Part shown: positions 32,137 to 41,352 of the stretch, piece by piece
Layout: each line of letters begins with the position of its first letter
Position numbering within the stretch: the stretch's first letter is position 1
Source: Agromyces bracchium
GTDB lineage: Bacteria; Actinomycetota; Actinomycetes; Actinomycetales; Microbacteriaceae
Reading direction: 5' to 3'
Assembly (NCBI RefSeq): GCF_009709675.1
Contig: NZ_WMLB01000016.1
Location: forward strand, 1 to 64,000
Length of the DNA stretch: 64,000 nt
Position numbers and translations under genes: made by a program
Notes under the pieces: generated by a model
The model's database searches: none
What the model saw: only the letters and a program-made list of their open reading frames with translations
What the model was told of the DNA's origin: nothing

Positions 32137-33873
32137 ATGGCGAACGCACGCGAGCCCAGGCATCCGTCGACCGCCCCGGACTGGTGGAAGTCCGCCGTGG
32201 TCTACCAGGTGTACCCGCGCAGCTTCCAGGATTCCGACGGTGACGGGATCGGCGACCTCCGCGGCATCCTGCAGCGGCTCGACCACCTCGAACGCCTCGG
32301 CGTCGACGTGGTCTGGCTCTCGCCGATCCACCGCTCGCCGCAGGCCGACAACGGGTACGACATCAGCGACTACCGCGACATCGACCCGCCGTTCGGCACG
32401 CTGGAGGACTTCGACGCGCTGGTCGCGGCGATGCACGAGCGCGGCATCCGGCTCGTCATGGACCTCGTCGTGAACCACACCTCCGACGAGCACCCGTGGT
32501 TCGTCGAGTCGCGCTCGAGCCGCGAGAACCCCAAGCGCGACTGGTACTGGTGGCGCCCGCCCCGCGAGGGCACGCACGGCGGCGACCCCGGCGCCGAGCC
32601 GACCAACTGGGAGTCGTTCTTCTCGGGCCCGACCTGGGAGTGGGACGAAGCGACCGGCGAGTACTACCTGCACCTCTTCGACGTCAAGCAGCCCGACCTC
32701 AACTGGGAGAACCCCGAGGTGCGGCAGGCGGTCTACGAGATGATGCGCTGGTGGCTCGACCGCGGCGTCGACGGCTTCCGCATGGACGTGATCAACCTCA
32801 TCTCGAAGCATCCGCACCTGCCCGACGGCCCGGTGCGCTCGGGTCGGCGCTACGGCGACGGCGGCGCGGCGTACACGAACGGGCCGCGCCTGCACGAGTT
32901 CATGCAGGAGATGCACCGCGAGGTGTTCGCCGGGCGCGAGGGCCTCATCACGGTCGGCGAGACGCCAGGCGTGACGATCGACGAGGCGATCCTCTTCACC
33001 GACCCGGCCAGACGCGAGGTCGACATGGTGTTCCAGTTCGAGCACGTCGGCCTCGACCACGGCGCGACGAAGTTCCACCCGCGCACCCTCGCGCCCGGAG
33101 AGCTCGCCGCGTCGCTCGCGAAGTGGCAGGAGGGGCTCGCCGACCGCGGCTGGAACAGCCTCTACCTCGAGAACCACGACCAGCCGCGTTCGGTGAGCCG
33201 CTTCGGCGACGCCGAGGCGCACTGGTACTCGTCGGCGACGGCGCTCGCGACCATGCTGCACCTGCAGCGCGGCACGCCGTACGTCTACCAGGGGCAGGAA
33301 CTCGGCATGACGAACGCGCCGTTCGGCACGCTCGACGAGTACCGCGACGTCGAGTCGCTGAATGCGTACGCCGAGGCCGTCGCGAGCGGCACCGCCGTCG
33401 CCGCCGCGCTCGACGGGCTCAGCCTCATGAGCCGCGACCACGCCCGCACCCCGGTGCAGTGGGATGCGACGCCCAACGCGGGCTTCACGACCGGGATCCC
33501 GTGGCTCGCGGTGAACCCGAACCATGCGACCATCAACGCGGCTGCGCAGGTCGGCGACCCGGGCTCGGTCTTCGAGTACCACCGGCAGCTCATCGCACTG
33601 CGCCACGAACGACCCGTGGTCGCCCACGGGTCGTTCGAGCGGGTGGATGCCGGGCACCCGGCGATCTTCGCGTTCGAGCGCGTGCTCGACGAGGACCGGC
33701 TGCTGGTCGTGGTGAACCTCTCCTCGGCCGAGCACGACCCGGTCTTCGGGTCCGCGGTCGCGGACCGGTGGCGGGATTCGCTGCCGGTGCTCACCAACAC
33801 GCTGCCCGACGCGCCCGGCGCGTTCGACGCGCCGCTCGGGCCGTGGGAGGCGCGGGTCAGCTCGCTCGGCTGA
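32137..33873 (+). CDS. GH13 alpha-glucosidase (oligo-1,6-glucosidase type)
   Basis: 578-residue cytoplasmic alpha-amylase-family hydrolase of short alpha-glucosides such as isomaltose, maltose or sucrose-like sugars. GH13 regions: DLVVNHTSDEHPWF (region I), DGFRMDVINLI (nucleophile Asp, region II), ITVGETPGV (acid/base Glu, region III), ENHDQPRSVSRFG (region IV His-Asp). YQVYPRSFQDSDGDGIGDLRGI and QGQELGMTNAPF are typical of the oligo-1,6-glucosidase group; exact linkage specificity cannot be read. ATG at 32137 lies 7 bases behind GAGGAT, a leaderless arrangement. No transporter gene is adjacent. Confidence 0.9.
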   Translation: MANAREPRHPSTAPDWWKSAVVYQVYPRSFQDSDGDGIGDLRGILQRLDHLERLGVDVVWLSPIHRSPQADNGYDISDYRDIDPPFGTLEDFDALVAAMHERGIRLVMDLVVNHTSDEHPWFVESRSSRENPKRDWYWWRPPREGTHGGDPGAEPTNWESFFSGPTWEWDEATGEYYLHLFDVKQPDLNWENPEVRQAVYEMMRWWLDRGVDGFRMDVINLISKHPHLPDGPVRSGRRYGDGGAAYTNGPRLHEFMQEMHREVFAGREGLITVGETPGVTIDEAILFTDPARREVDMVFQFEHVGLDHGATKFHPRTLAPGELAASLAKWQEGLADRGWNSLYLENHDQPRSVSRFGDAEAHWYSSATALATMLHLQRGTPYVYQGQELGMTNAPFGTLDEYRDVESLNAYAEAVASGTAVAAALDGLSLMSRDHARTPVQWDATPNAGFTTGIPWLAVNPNHATINAAAQVGDPGSVFEYHRQLIALRHERPVVAHGSFERVDAGHPAIFAFERVLDEDRLLVVVNLSSAEHDPVFGSAVADRWRDSLPVLTNTLPDAPGAFDAPLGPWEARVSSLG

Positions 33874-33891
33874 CCCGCGCCCGCGCGCGCG

Positions 33892-35697
33892 TCAGCCGCG
33901 CGGAGCCGGGGCGCCGCCGCCCGTGCCCCCGCCGGGGCCGCCCATGCCCGACACCTGCTCGCCGGCGACGCCCGAGCCGACGGTCGAGCCGTTCGCCGTG
34001 ACCGTGTAGGTCTCGCCGTTGACGAGGTCGGCGTTCGAGACCGCGAGCGAGCCGACGGACTTCGCGGCCGTGTAGGTCGCGACGACCGTGCCATCCGAGG
34101 CCACGACCTGGAGCTCGGTGCCCGCGGCCACCTGCTGCGAGAACGCGACGAGCACCGACGCCTGCGCGGCATCCGCCGAGGGCGCGACGGCCATGCCCGA
34201 CGAGCCGCCCGCGACGAGCGTGCCGCCCGTGATGTCGAAGCCGCCGTCGACGTCGAGCGCGCCGTTGCCCTGGCCGGTCGGGCCGTTCACGACCACGTCG
34301 CCGCCCGACATCGCGATGGTGCCGTTCGAATCGAGGCCGTCGCCCTCGGCGTCGACCACGAGCTCACCGCCCGAGATCTCGAGCGAACTGCCGGCGTTGA
34401 CGCCGTCATCCGACGCCGTCACGGAGGTGTCGCCGCCCGCGATCGCGATGGCGTCGGCCTCGAGCGCCTCGTAGGAGGTCGTCACGTCGAGCGTGCCCCC
34501 CGAGACCGTCAGCGCGACCTCGGCGTGCACGCCGTCGTCGCCGGTCGCGAGCGTGATCGAGCCGTTCGCGAGGTGGGCCGTGTTGTCGGTGTGGATGGCG
34601 TCGTCGGCCGCGTCGACCGCGACCTCGCCGCCGTCGACGATCACCGAAACGGCGCCCTTGACGCCCTTGGTCGAGGTGTCCTCCGAGACGGACGAGCCCG
34701 CGCCGCCGCCCGCGGTGACGTCGAGCGTGCCGCCCCAGATCACGACGTCGGTCGCCGCGTCGAGGCCGTCCCCGCCGGCGTCGACCGTGACGGTGCCGCC
34801 CGCGATCGCGATGTAACCGCGGTCGGCCTCCTCGGCGTTGTCGGCCTTCAGCCCGTCGCCGCCGGCGGTGACCGTGACGGTGCCGCCCTCGATCACGACC
34901 TCGTCCTTGCCTCGGATGCCGTCGTCGACCGCGTCGACGGTGATCTCGCCGCCGGAGACGAGCAGGCCGTCCTTCGACGCGATGCCGTCGTTGCCGTTGC
35001 CCTGCACGGTCAGCGAACCGCTGCCGGCGATCTCGAGATCGGCCGAGCTGAACAGCGCGGCGTTCACGTCGGCGTCCTCGGCGTAGCTCGACGTGTCGGC
35101 GAGCGTGTTCTCGCTGCCGTCGGCGAGCACGACCTGCGCGCGGTCGGCGTTCACGATCGCGAGGGCCGCGGTCGAGTCGCTCGTGATGTCGACGCCGTCG
35201 AGGATGATGCGCACGAGTCCCTCGTCGGCGGTGTCGACCACGACCTGGCCGGCCAGTTCGCCGCTCAGGCGGTAGGTGCCGGCGGCCGTGATCGTCACGG
35301 TGTCGCCGTCGACGCTCACGCCGGTGGCGTCGGCGCCGTCGGCGACGGTCGCGGTGGTGCCGTCGAGCGAGATCGCGACCTCGTCGGCGGTGTCCCACGT
35401 GTCGTCGCCGTCCTCGCCGGGCGGGTCCTCGTTCTCGGCCATGGCCTCGGCGGCGGTGACGCCGGGGTCGACGGATGCCGTGGCCGCGAGCGACACGGTC
35501 GAGTCGCCGCTCGACGAGCCGTCGTCGGTGGCCGCGGTGTTCGTGGCGGTGCAGCCGGCGAACACGAGCGTGCCCGCGAGCACGATCGGCGCGACGCGTG
35601 CGGCGGCGAGCCAAGGGCGGCGGGCGGTCGCGGCGCGCGGGGCGGCGGTGTCGTCGGCGGGTGCGGAGGCGGAACGGGGGAAGCGGAAGGGGGTCAT
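33892..35697 (-). CDS. carbohydrate-binding beta-helix lipoprotein (Cthe_2159-like)
   Basis: 601-residue exported protein. The signal peptide ends at VFAGC (Cys48 region), indicating a lipoprotein. The body is made of repeated rungs of the type GGTVTVTAGGDGLKA, GGTVTVDAGGDGLDA, GGEITVDAVDDGIRG, GGELVVDAEGDGLDS, expected to form a right-handed beta-helix with acidic, Ca2+-binding loops, as in the Cthe_2159 polysaccharide-binding family. The Gly-rich C-terminus (MGGPGGGTGGGAPAPRG) ends the protein. ATG overlaps the VTC-domain gene stop (ATGA), so the two are co-translated. Probable cell-surface glycan or polymer binding; not an obvious enzyme. Confidence 0.8.
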   Translation of the reverse strand: MTPFRFPRSASAPADDTAAPRAATARRPWLAAARVAPIVLAGTLVFAGCTATNTAATDDGSSSGDSTVSLAATASVDPGVTAAEAMAENEDPPGEDGDDTWDTADEVAISLDGTTATVADGADATGVSVDGDTVTITAAGTYRLSGELAGQVVVDTADEGLVRIILDGVDITSDSTAALAIVNADRAQVVLADGSENTLADTSSYAEDADVNAALFSSADLEIAGSGSLTVQGNGNDGIASKDGLLVSGGEITVDAVDDGIRGKDEVVIEGGTVTVTAGGDGLKADNAEEADRGYIAIAGGTVTVDAGGDGLDAATDVVIWGGTLDVTAGGGAGSSVSEDTSTKGVKGAVSVIVDGGEVAVDAADDAIHTDNTAHLANGSITLATGDDGVHAEVALTVSGGTLDVTTSYEALEADAIAIAGGDTSVTASDDGVNAGSSLEISGGELVVDAEGDGLDSNGTIAMSGGDVVVNGPTGQGNGALDVDGGFDITGGTLVAGGSSGMAVAPSADAAQASVLVAFSQQVAAGTELQVVASDGTVVATYTAAKSVGSLAVSNADLVNGETYTVTANGSTVGSGVAGEQVSGMGGPGGGTGGGAPAPRG

Positions 35698-36542
35698 GGT
35701 GCGGTCCTTTCAAGAGGGGTCGAAGCGGTGCGGAAGTGGCGGTCGAGGACCCGCGTCCAGCGGTTGGCGGGCAGGTCGGGGCGGATGGCGGCGAGCCCCG
35801 TGGCGTACTTCGAGACGCGCGTCGGGCGGTGGCCCGCCGACCAGAGCAGTCGGTCGACGGCGCCCGCCTGCGAGCCGGACTTCGTCTCGACGATCGCCGA
35901 GCCGGGGGTGCGGAGCACCCGGCCGAACCGGCCGTCGACGCCGCGATCGATCCAGGCGAGGTCGACGTCGATCGTGGCGCGGCTCGCGGGCCGGCCAGGC
36001 TCCGCCGGGAGCAGCAGCGTCGCGCGCCGGTACGAGGTCGTGAGCACGGGGTCGAGGCTCGCCCGGCCGAGTTCGCCGATGCCGGCCTCGGCGAGCACAT
36101 GGTCGGCGTACGCACGGGCCTCGCCCGAGAGCGCGTCGGTCGCCGCCGGGTCGACCGCGATGCGGTCCTTGACCGTGAGCGCCCGCCCGCCGCGCGTCTT
36201 CACCTCGAGGAAGCTCGCCTCCGACTCGACGTAGGAACGCGTGCGGATCTTGAAGCGACGGCGGCGCGCGTGCGCCGCGAGGCGGAAGCTCGTGAGCTCG
36301 GGGGTGTCGAAGTACACCGACTCGTACGCGCTCGCCCGGGTGCCGTCGAGGTCGAGCACGCGGACGCCGTCGGGCAGGCGCTCGAGGATCCCCGGCAGCG
36401 CCCCGATCGGGAGCATGTACTTGCGGTCGATGCGGGTCTGCAGCTCAGCCTCGGCGTTCAGGCCCTCGAGGTCGATGCCCTCGACCGAGTCGAGCAGCGC
36501 CAGCGGCGCCGGGGTGGCGGATGCCGCGTGCCGCGCGGTCAT
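35694..36542 (-). CDS. VTC domain-containing protein (polyphosphate polymerase-like)
   Basis: 282-residue cytosolic protein with the triphosphate-tunnel fold of VTC/CYTH proteins. Tunnel-lining charged residues are seen in order: TRIDRKYMLP, YESVYFDTPELTSFRLAAHARRRRFKIRTRSYV, FLEVKTRGGRALTVKDRI, AIVETKSG and RVSKYATGLAAI. In yeast Vtc4 this domain polymerises polyphosphate from ATP. Bacterial homologues beside DUF4956 and CotH or beta-helix proteins have no proven product. Both junctions in the operon are ATGA overlaps. Confidence 0.83.
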   Translation of the reverse strand: MTARHAASATPAPLALLDSVEGIDLEGLNAEAELQTRIDRKYMLPIGALPGILERLPDGVRVLDLDGTRASAYESVYFDTPELTSFRLAAHARRRRFKIRTRSYVESEASFLEVKTRGGRALTVKDRIAVDPAATDALSGEARAYADHVLAEAGIGELGRASLDPVLTTSYRRATLLLPAEPGRPASRATIDVDLAWIDRGVDGRFGRVLRTPGSAIVETKSGSQAGAVDRLLWSAGHRPTRVSKYATGLAAIRPDLPANRWTRVLDRHFRTASTPLERTAP

Positions 36543-37216
36543 CGCCCCGCGCCCTCGTACTGGGCCGCGCCCTCGAACCGGGCCGTGCGGGCGTCGACCT
36601 CGACCGGGACGCCGGCGCGGTCGGCCTCGAGCGGCTGCGCGGGACGCCGTGCCGCGGCATCCGCTCGGTTCGACCGGGGCGCGTCGAAGCGCACCGTCAC
36701 GGTCGTCGAGTCGTTCACGAGGTCGAGCTCGTCGACGCGCGCCGAGCGGATCCGGGCGCCGAGCAGCACGCCGAGGTGGTCGCGCAGCTCGCGCTCGTCT
36801 GCGAAGGCCCGGTCGAGCACGAGCACCTGCTGGCGCGCGCGACGGAACAGCGCCGGGTGGTCGCCGACGACGAGCACCGCGAGCACGAGGGCCATGAGCC
36901 CGATGGTCAGCCAGCCGAAGCCGCTGCCCAGCCCGCCGAGGAGCCCGATCGCGAGCGCGGCGAAGTAGTACGCGACCTCGTGCTGCTCGATCTCGCTCGA
37001 ACGCAGCCGGATGATCGAGAGGACGCCGAAGAGGCCGAGGCCGAGCCCCGCGCCGATCGTGCTCGATCCGAGCACGAGCGACACCGCCAGCACCCCGACG
37101 TTGACCGTGAGGTACGCGACCACGAGGTCGCGTCGCCGGTGGCGGGGGAAGTACAGGGCGAAGGTGAGCAGCGCGACCGCGACGAGGTCGGCGGCGATGA
37201 GGAGGGTCTGGTCCAT
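36539..37216 (-). CDS. DUF4956 membrane protein
   Basis: 225-residue protein with four to five transmembrane helices in the first 130 residues (TLLIAADLVAVALLTFALYF, LVVAYLTVNVGVLAVSLVLG, AYYFAALAIGLLGGLGS, WLTIGLMALVLAVLVVG), the DUF4956 motif GLFGVLSIIRLRSSEIEQHEVAYYF, and a soluble C-terminal domain with Ala/Arg-rich tail. First gene of a three-gene operon with the VTC-domain and beta-helix proteins. It may be the membrane partner through which the polymer made by the VTC protein passes; this is inference. Confidence 0.82.
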   Translation of the reverse strand: MDQTLLIAADLVAVALLTFALYFPRHRRRDLVVAYLTVNVGVLAVSLVLGSSTIGAGLGLGLFGVLSIIRLRSSEIEQHEVAYYFAALAIGLLGGLGSGFGWLTIGLMALVLAVLVVGDHPALFRRARQQVLVLDRAFADERELRDHLGVLLGARIRSARVDELDLVNDSTTVTVRFDAPRSNRADAAARRPAQPLEADRAGVPVEVDARTARFEGAAQYEGAGR

Positions 37217-37329
37217 GTGGGGGCTCCGAACGTGTGTTGGGAGTACCCATGAAGCCGGATGCCCCGTTCCGGATCCTGTGGCGAACCGATGACCTTCCTA
37301 TGAGCGTCGTGCGGGTCGGCTGGAAGCCG

Positions 37330-37362
37330 ACGAGGCGTCCCGGCCGAGCCGGGACGCCTCGT
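37330..37362. terminator. terminator hairpin between PepSY and DUF4956 genes
   Basis: 15-bp stem (37330-37344 with 37348-37362, ACGAGGCGTCCCGGC) with 3-base loop CGA, 17 bases beyond the PepSY stop on the minus strand. It insulates the DUF4956 operon from the sensor-kinase operon. Confidence 0.85.
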
Positions 37363-37378
37363 GCGAACGAGCGGGGGA

Positions 37379-37741
37379 TCAGTCGTCGTCGGCGCCCTCC
37401 GCGTCGTCGTCCTCGACGGACACGACGTCGAACGCCTCGTCGAGCGAGATCTCGACGTAGCTGCCGGAGTCGAGCTTCACGTCGACCTCGTAGGCCACGC
37501 CCGGGTCGTCCTCGCGCTCGGCGTCGACCACCTCGCCGCCGCCGGCCTCGGCGAGGGCCGCGTCCGTCGCCTGCTCGAGGTCCTGCCCGGTGAGCTGCTC
37601 GTCCGTCTCGGACTCCTGCGTCGAGCCCGCCGGCTCCTCCGTCTCGAAGCCGTCGGTCGCGGCGTACGCGATCGCGGTGCCGCCCAGGGCGAGCACTCCG
37701 GCCGCCGCAGCGGACGTGATCCAGATGGTGCGCTTCTTCAT
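37379..37741 (-). CDS. PepSY-like secreted acidic protein
   Basis: 120-residue protein with a Sec signal peptide (MKKRTIWITSAAAAGVLALGGTAIAYA) and an acidic PepSY-type domain (LTGQDLEQATDAALAEAGGGEVVDAEREDD followed by VDVKLDSGSYVEISLDEAFDVVSVE). PepSY proteins are often extracytoplasmic modulators of peptidases or of the neighbouring sensor kinase. GGAGG lies before the start. Downstream of and co-directional with the response regulator and kinase, so it may be a target or feedback component of them. Confidence 0.82.
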   Translation of the reverse strand: MKKRTIWITSAAAAGVLALGGTAIAYAATDGFETEEPAGSTQESETDEQLTGQDLEQATDAALAEAGGGEVVDAEREDDPGVAYEVDVKLDSGSYVEISLDEAFDVVSVEDDDAEGADDD

Positions 37742-37834
37742 GGTCCTGCCTCCAGTTCATCGGTTCGCGACCAGACTGGCGAGCGGGCGCTGAAGCCAGC
37801 CTGAAGCGCCCTGAACGCGATTTCAGCGAGCGCG

Positions 37835-39203
37835 TCAGCGAGCGGATGCCGCGGCCGGCAGTTCGACGCGCAGTCGCGCGCCGCCCGACGGGGCGTCCTC
37901 GATGCGCACCTCGCCGCCGTGCGCGCGCGCGACCTCGCGGACGATCGACAGCCCGAGGCCGCTGCCGCCCGTGGCGCGCGCCCGTGCGTCGTCGAGCCGG
38001 ACGAACCGGTCGAACACGCGGTCGCGGTCGGCGGCCGGGATGCCGTCGCCGTCGTCGTCGACCGTGACCACGGCGCCGCCGTCGGCGGGTGCCACCGCGA
38101 GCGCGATCCCGGCGCGCGCGTGCCGTGCCGCGTTGTCGACGAGGTTGCGGGTGAGCTGCGCGAGCAGCGCGGCGTCGCCCCGCACCCGGGTCGCCCGCAC
38201 GCCGGACGTGTCGACCGCGATCGCGCCGGCGCCGCGGATCCGAGCGGCTTCGACGAGCAGCAGGTCGTCGAGGTCGACGTCGACACGGTCGAGGCGCAGC
38301 GCACCCTCGTCGGCCCGGGCGAGTACGAGCATGCCCTGCACGAGTCGTTCGAGGCGTGCGCCCTCCTCGAGCACGACCTCGCCGAGCTCGCGCTCGTCGA
38401 CCCGTTCGGGGTGGGCGCGGGCGAGCTCGGCGTACTGGCGCAGGGTGGCCAAGGGCGACTTGAGCTCGTGCGACGCATCCGAGATGAACCGTCGCTGCGT
38501 CGTCTGCGCCGACTCGAGTCGGCCGAGCATGCCGTTCAGGGTGTGCGCGAGCCGTGCGATCTCGTCGCCGGTGGCCGGTTCGTCGAGCCGGTCGGCGAGC
38601 GTGGTCGCGGTGACGGCATCGACCTGGCGGCGCATGCGCTCGACGGGTGCGAGTGCGCGGCCGACGACGATCCAGGTCGTGAGTGCGACGAGGGTGACGA
38701 GCAGGGGCACCGAGACGGCGAGCAGTGAGGCGACCGTGCCGAGCGTCTCGTCGACGGGCTCGGTGCTGCGACCCACGACCGCGGCGATCTCGCTGCCGTC
38801 CGCCGCGTCGGCGTCCTCGCGTGCGATCACGTACGTCTCGTCGTCGACGCGGACCGCGGCGCCGTCGCGGAGGTCGGCCGCCGTCCGCGGTGCGTCCTCG
38901 CTCGCGGCGACGATCGCCCCATCGGCCCCGACGACCAGCACGATGCGGTCGTCGTCGAGTTCGCCGAGGTCGCCGAGCGACGCCGTGCCGGCCGCCTCGA
39001 CCTGCGACGCCAGGGCGGCCGCATCCTGCTCGGCCGACGCCCGAACGCCCTCGAGGAGCGACGCACGCAGCACGAACCAGAAGACCACCGCCCCGAGCAC
39101 GAGGGCGGCGGCGACGACGGATGCCGCGGCGAGCGTGATGCGCCGGCGGATCCCCGTGCGGCGCCGGGGGCGCGAGCCCGTGGCATCCGCTCGGCCCTGC
39201 ACC

Positions 39204-39211
<8 letters not shown>
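37835..39211 (-). CDS. two-component sensor histidine kinase
   Basis: 458-residue membrane kinase. Two transmembrane helices (about 25-50 and 160-185) flank an extracytoplasmic sensor domain of about 110 residues rich in Asp/Ala. A HAMP domain (VERMRRQVDAVTATTLADRLDE) follows, then HisKA with phospho-acceptor His248 in FISDASHELKSPLATLRQ and HATPase motifs (LTRNLVDNAARHA, VDDDGDGIPAADRDRVFDRF, GGSGLGLSIV). GTG 39211 overlaps the response-regulator stop by 8 bases. Signal unknown; the PepSY neighbour suggests envelope sensing. Confidence 0.92.
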
Positions 39212-39881
<670 letters not shown>

Positions 39882-39966
39882 CGATCACCGTCCTCCGTCG
39901 CGCCCATCCTCGCCGACGCGCGCTGAAGCGTCGCTGAAGCGCGCCTGCCGGATGGATCCGATCACC

Positions 39967-40027
39967 AAGTGAGGTTTCTGCGTCCGAGTGCGTTCCGTGA
40001 ACCTTCTCAGACCCGGAAACCTCACTT
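39967..40027. terminator. long inverted repeat between divergently placed genes
   Basis: AAGTGAGGTTTC (39967-39978) is the exact complement of GAAACCTCACTT (40016-40027) with a 37-base loop. It lies between the stop of the LLM oxidoreductase (minus strand, 40065) and the response-regulator start at 39881, so it may terminate the former or regulate the latter. Confidence 0.55.
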
Positions 40028-40064
40028 CGATGCGGTGGGGTGCGCTGCCGTGCGCCGCGCGGAC

Positions 40065-41114
40065 CTACGCGGCGATGCGCTCGGCGAGCAGCTCGAGCGT
40101 GCGCACGCGGCCGGGCGCGGCATCCGCCGGCTCGTCGGCACGCGCGCCCGCGATCGGCGCGACCATGACCTCGTCGATGCTGTGGCGCTCGGCGAGGGCC
40201 CGAACGGCGGATGCCGCGACATCCGCCTCGCCGATGACCCAGCGCGTGCGCATGCGCGAGATCACGTCCTCGGCGTCGGAGTCGCGCGGTGCGGCCTGCG
40301 CCTCCTCGATCGTCTCGAGCGGGCGCATCGGGCGGTTCAGGCGCAGGCGCGCCATCGCGCGCAACTGGGGGAGTGCGCGGGCCTCGGCCTCGTCGACCGT
40401 GTCGGCGACGACCGCGTTCAGCGTGAGGATCGTCTGCGGCGACGGATGGCGCTCGCTCGGCCGATAGCCGGAGCGGTAGAGCTCGAGCGCGCGCTCGAGG
40501 CCCTCGCCCGAGAAGTGGTTGGCGAACACGTAGGGCAGCCCCAGCTCGGCGGCGAGCTTCGCCGAGTAGTCGGAGCTGCCGAGCAGCCACAGCTCGGGCA
40601 CCGCGGTCGCCGCGGGCGTCGCCTGGATCGCGTACTCGCGTCCGCTCGTCAGGCGCAGCGTCGCACCGTCGGGCGAGAGGAGGCTCTGGATGTCGGCGAC
40701 GTGGTCGGGGAACCGGTCGACGTCGGCCGTCGGGCCGCTGATCCGCAGAAGCTGCGTGATCACGGGATCGCTGCCGGGCGCGCGACCGATGCCGAGGTCG
40801 ATGCGGCCCGGCGCGAGCGCCTCGAGCGCCGCGAACTGCTCGGCCACGACGAGCGGGGCGTGGTTCGGCAGCATCACGCCGCCCGAGCCGACCCGGATGC
40901 GCTCCGTGCGCGCGGCCGTCGCCGCGATGAGCACCGGCGGCGTCGTCGACGCGACCGAGGGCATGTTGTGGTGCTCGGCGAACCAGTACCGGGTGAAGCC
41001 GAGCCGGTCGGCGGCCTGCGCGAGGGTGACGGATGCCGCGACGGCGTCGGCCGACGACTGGCCGCTCCGCACGGGGATGAGATCGAGGACCGAGAGGCGT
41101 GGCGAGAGAGACAT
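40065..41114 (-). CDS. LLM-class flavin-dependent oxidoreductase
   Basis: 349-residue luciferase-like TIM-barrel monooxygenase. Features: RLGFTRYWFAEHHNMPSVASTTPPVLIAATAARTERIRVGSGGVMLPNHAPLVVAEQFAAL, GRIDLGIGRAPGSDP, WLLGSSDYSAKLAAELGLPYVFANHF. This is the MsnO8-type group of unknown substrate, FMN- or F420-linked. ATG 41114 is preferred over an in-frame TTG 12 bases upstream. Confidence 0.87.
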   Translation of the reverse strand: MSLSPRLSVLDLIPVRSGQSSADAVAASVTLAQAADRLGFTRYWFAEHHNMPSVASTTPPVLIAATAARTERIRVGSGGVMLPNHAPLVVAEQFAALEALAPGRIDLGIGRAPGSDPVITQLLRISGPTADVDRFPDHVADIQSLLSPDGATLRLTSGREYAIQATPAATAVPELWLLGSSDYSAKLAAELGLPYVFANHFSGEGLERALELYRSGYRPSERHPSPQTILTLNAVVADTVDEAEARALPQLRAMARLRLNRPMRPLETIEEAQAAPRDSDAEDVISRMRTRWVIGEADVAASAVRALAERHSIDEVMVAPIAGARADEPADAAPGRVRTLELLAERIAA

Positions 41115-41352
41115 CCCAAGCTGCAACCGGGCGCGCGGGCGGGCTATTCCGGGCGGCCGGGCGGGACGCCGGACCTCGCCGGAAGCGCGGGATAACCCTG
41201 AGCTGATCGGCGGGATCCTCCTGATCCCCGAGGGACTCCGGGCCCGTTGGATGGAACTCGTCGTGAGCGCCCCCGGTCATCCGGGCGGCCGTCGGACCTG
41301 GCCTGGACGGCCGCCGCCCGGCCCGCGACCATACCCCGTGAAAGGACCACCA

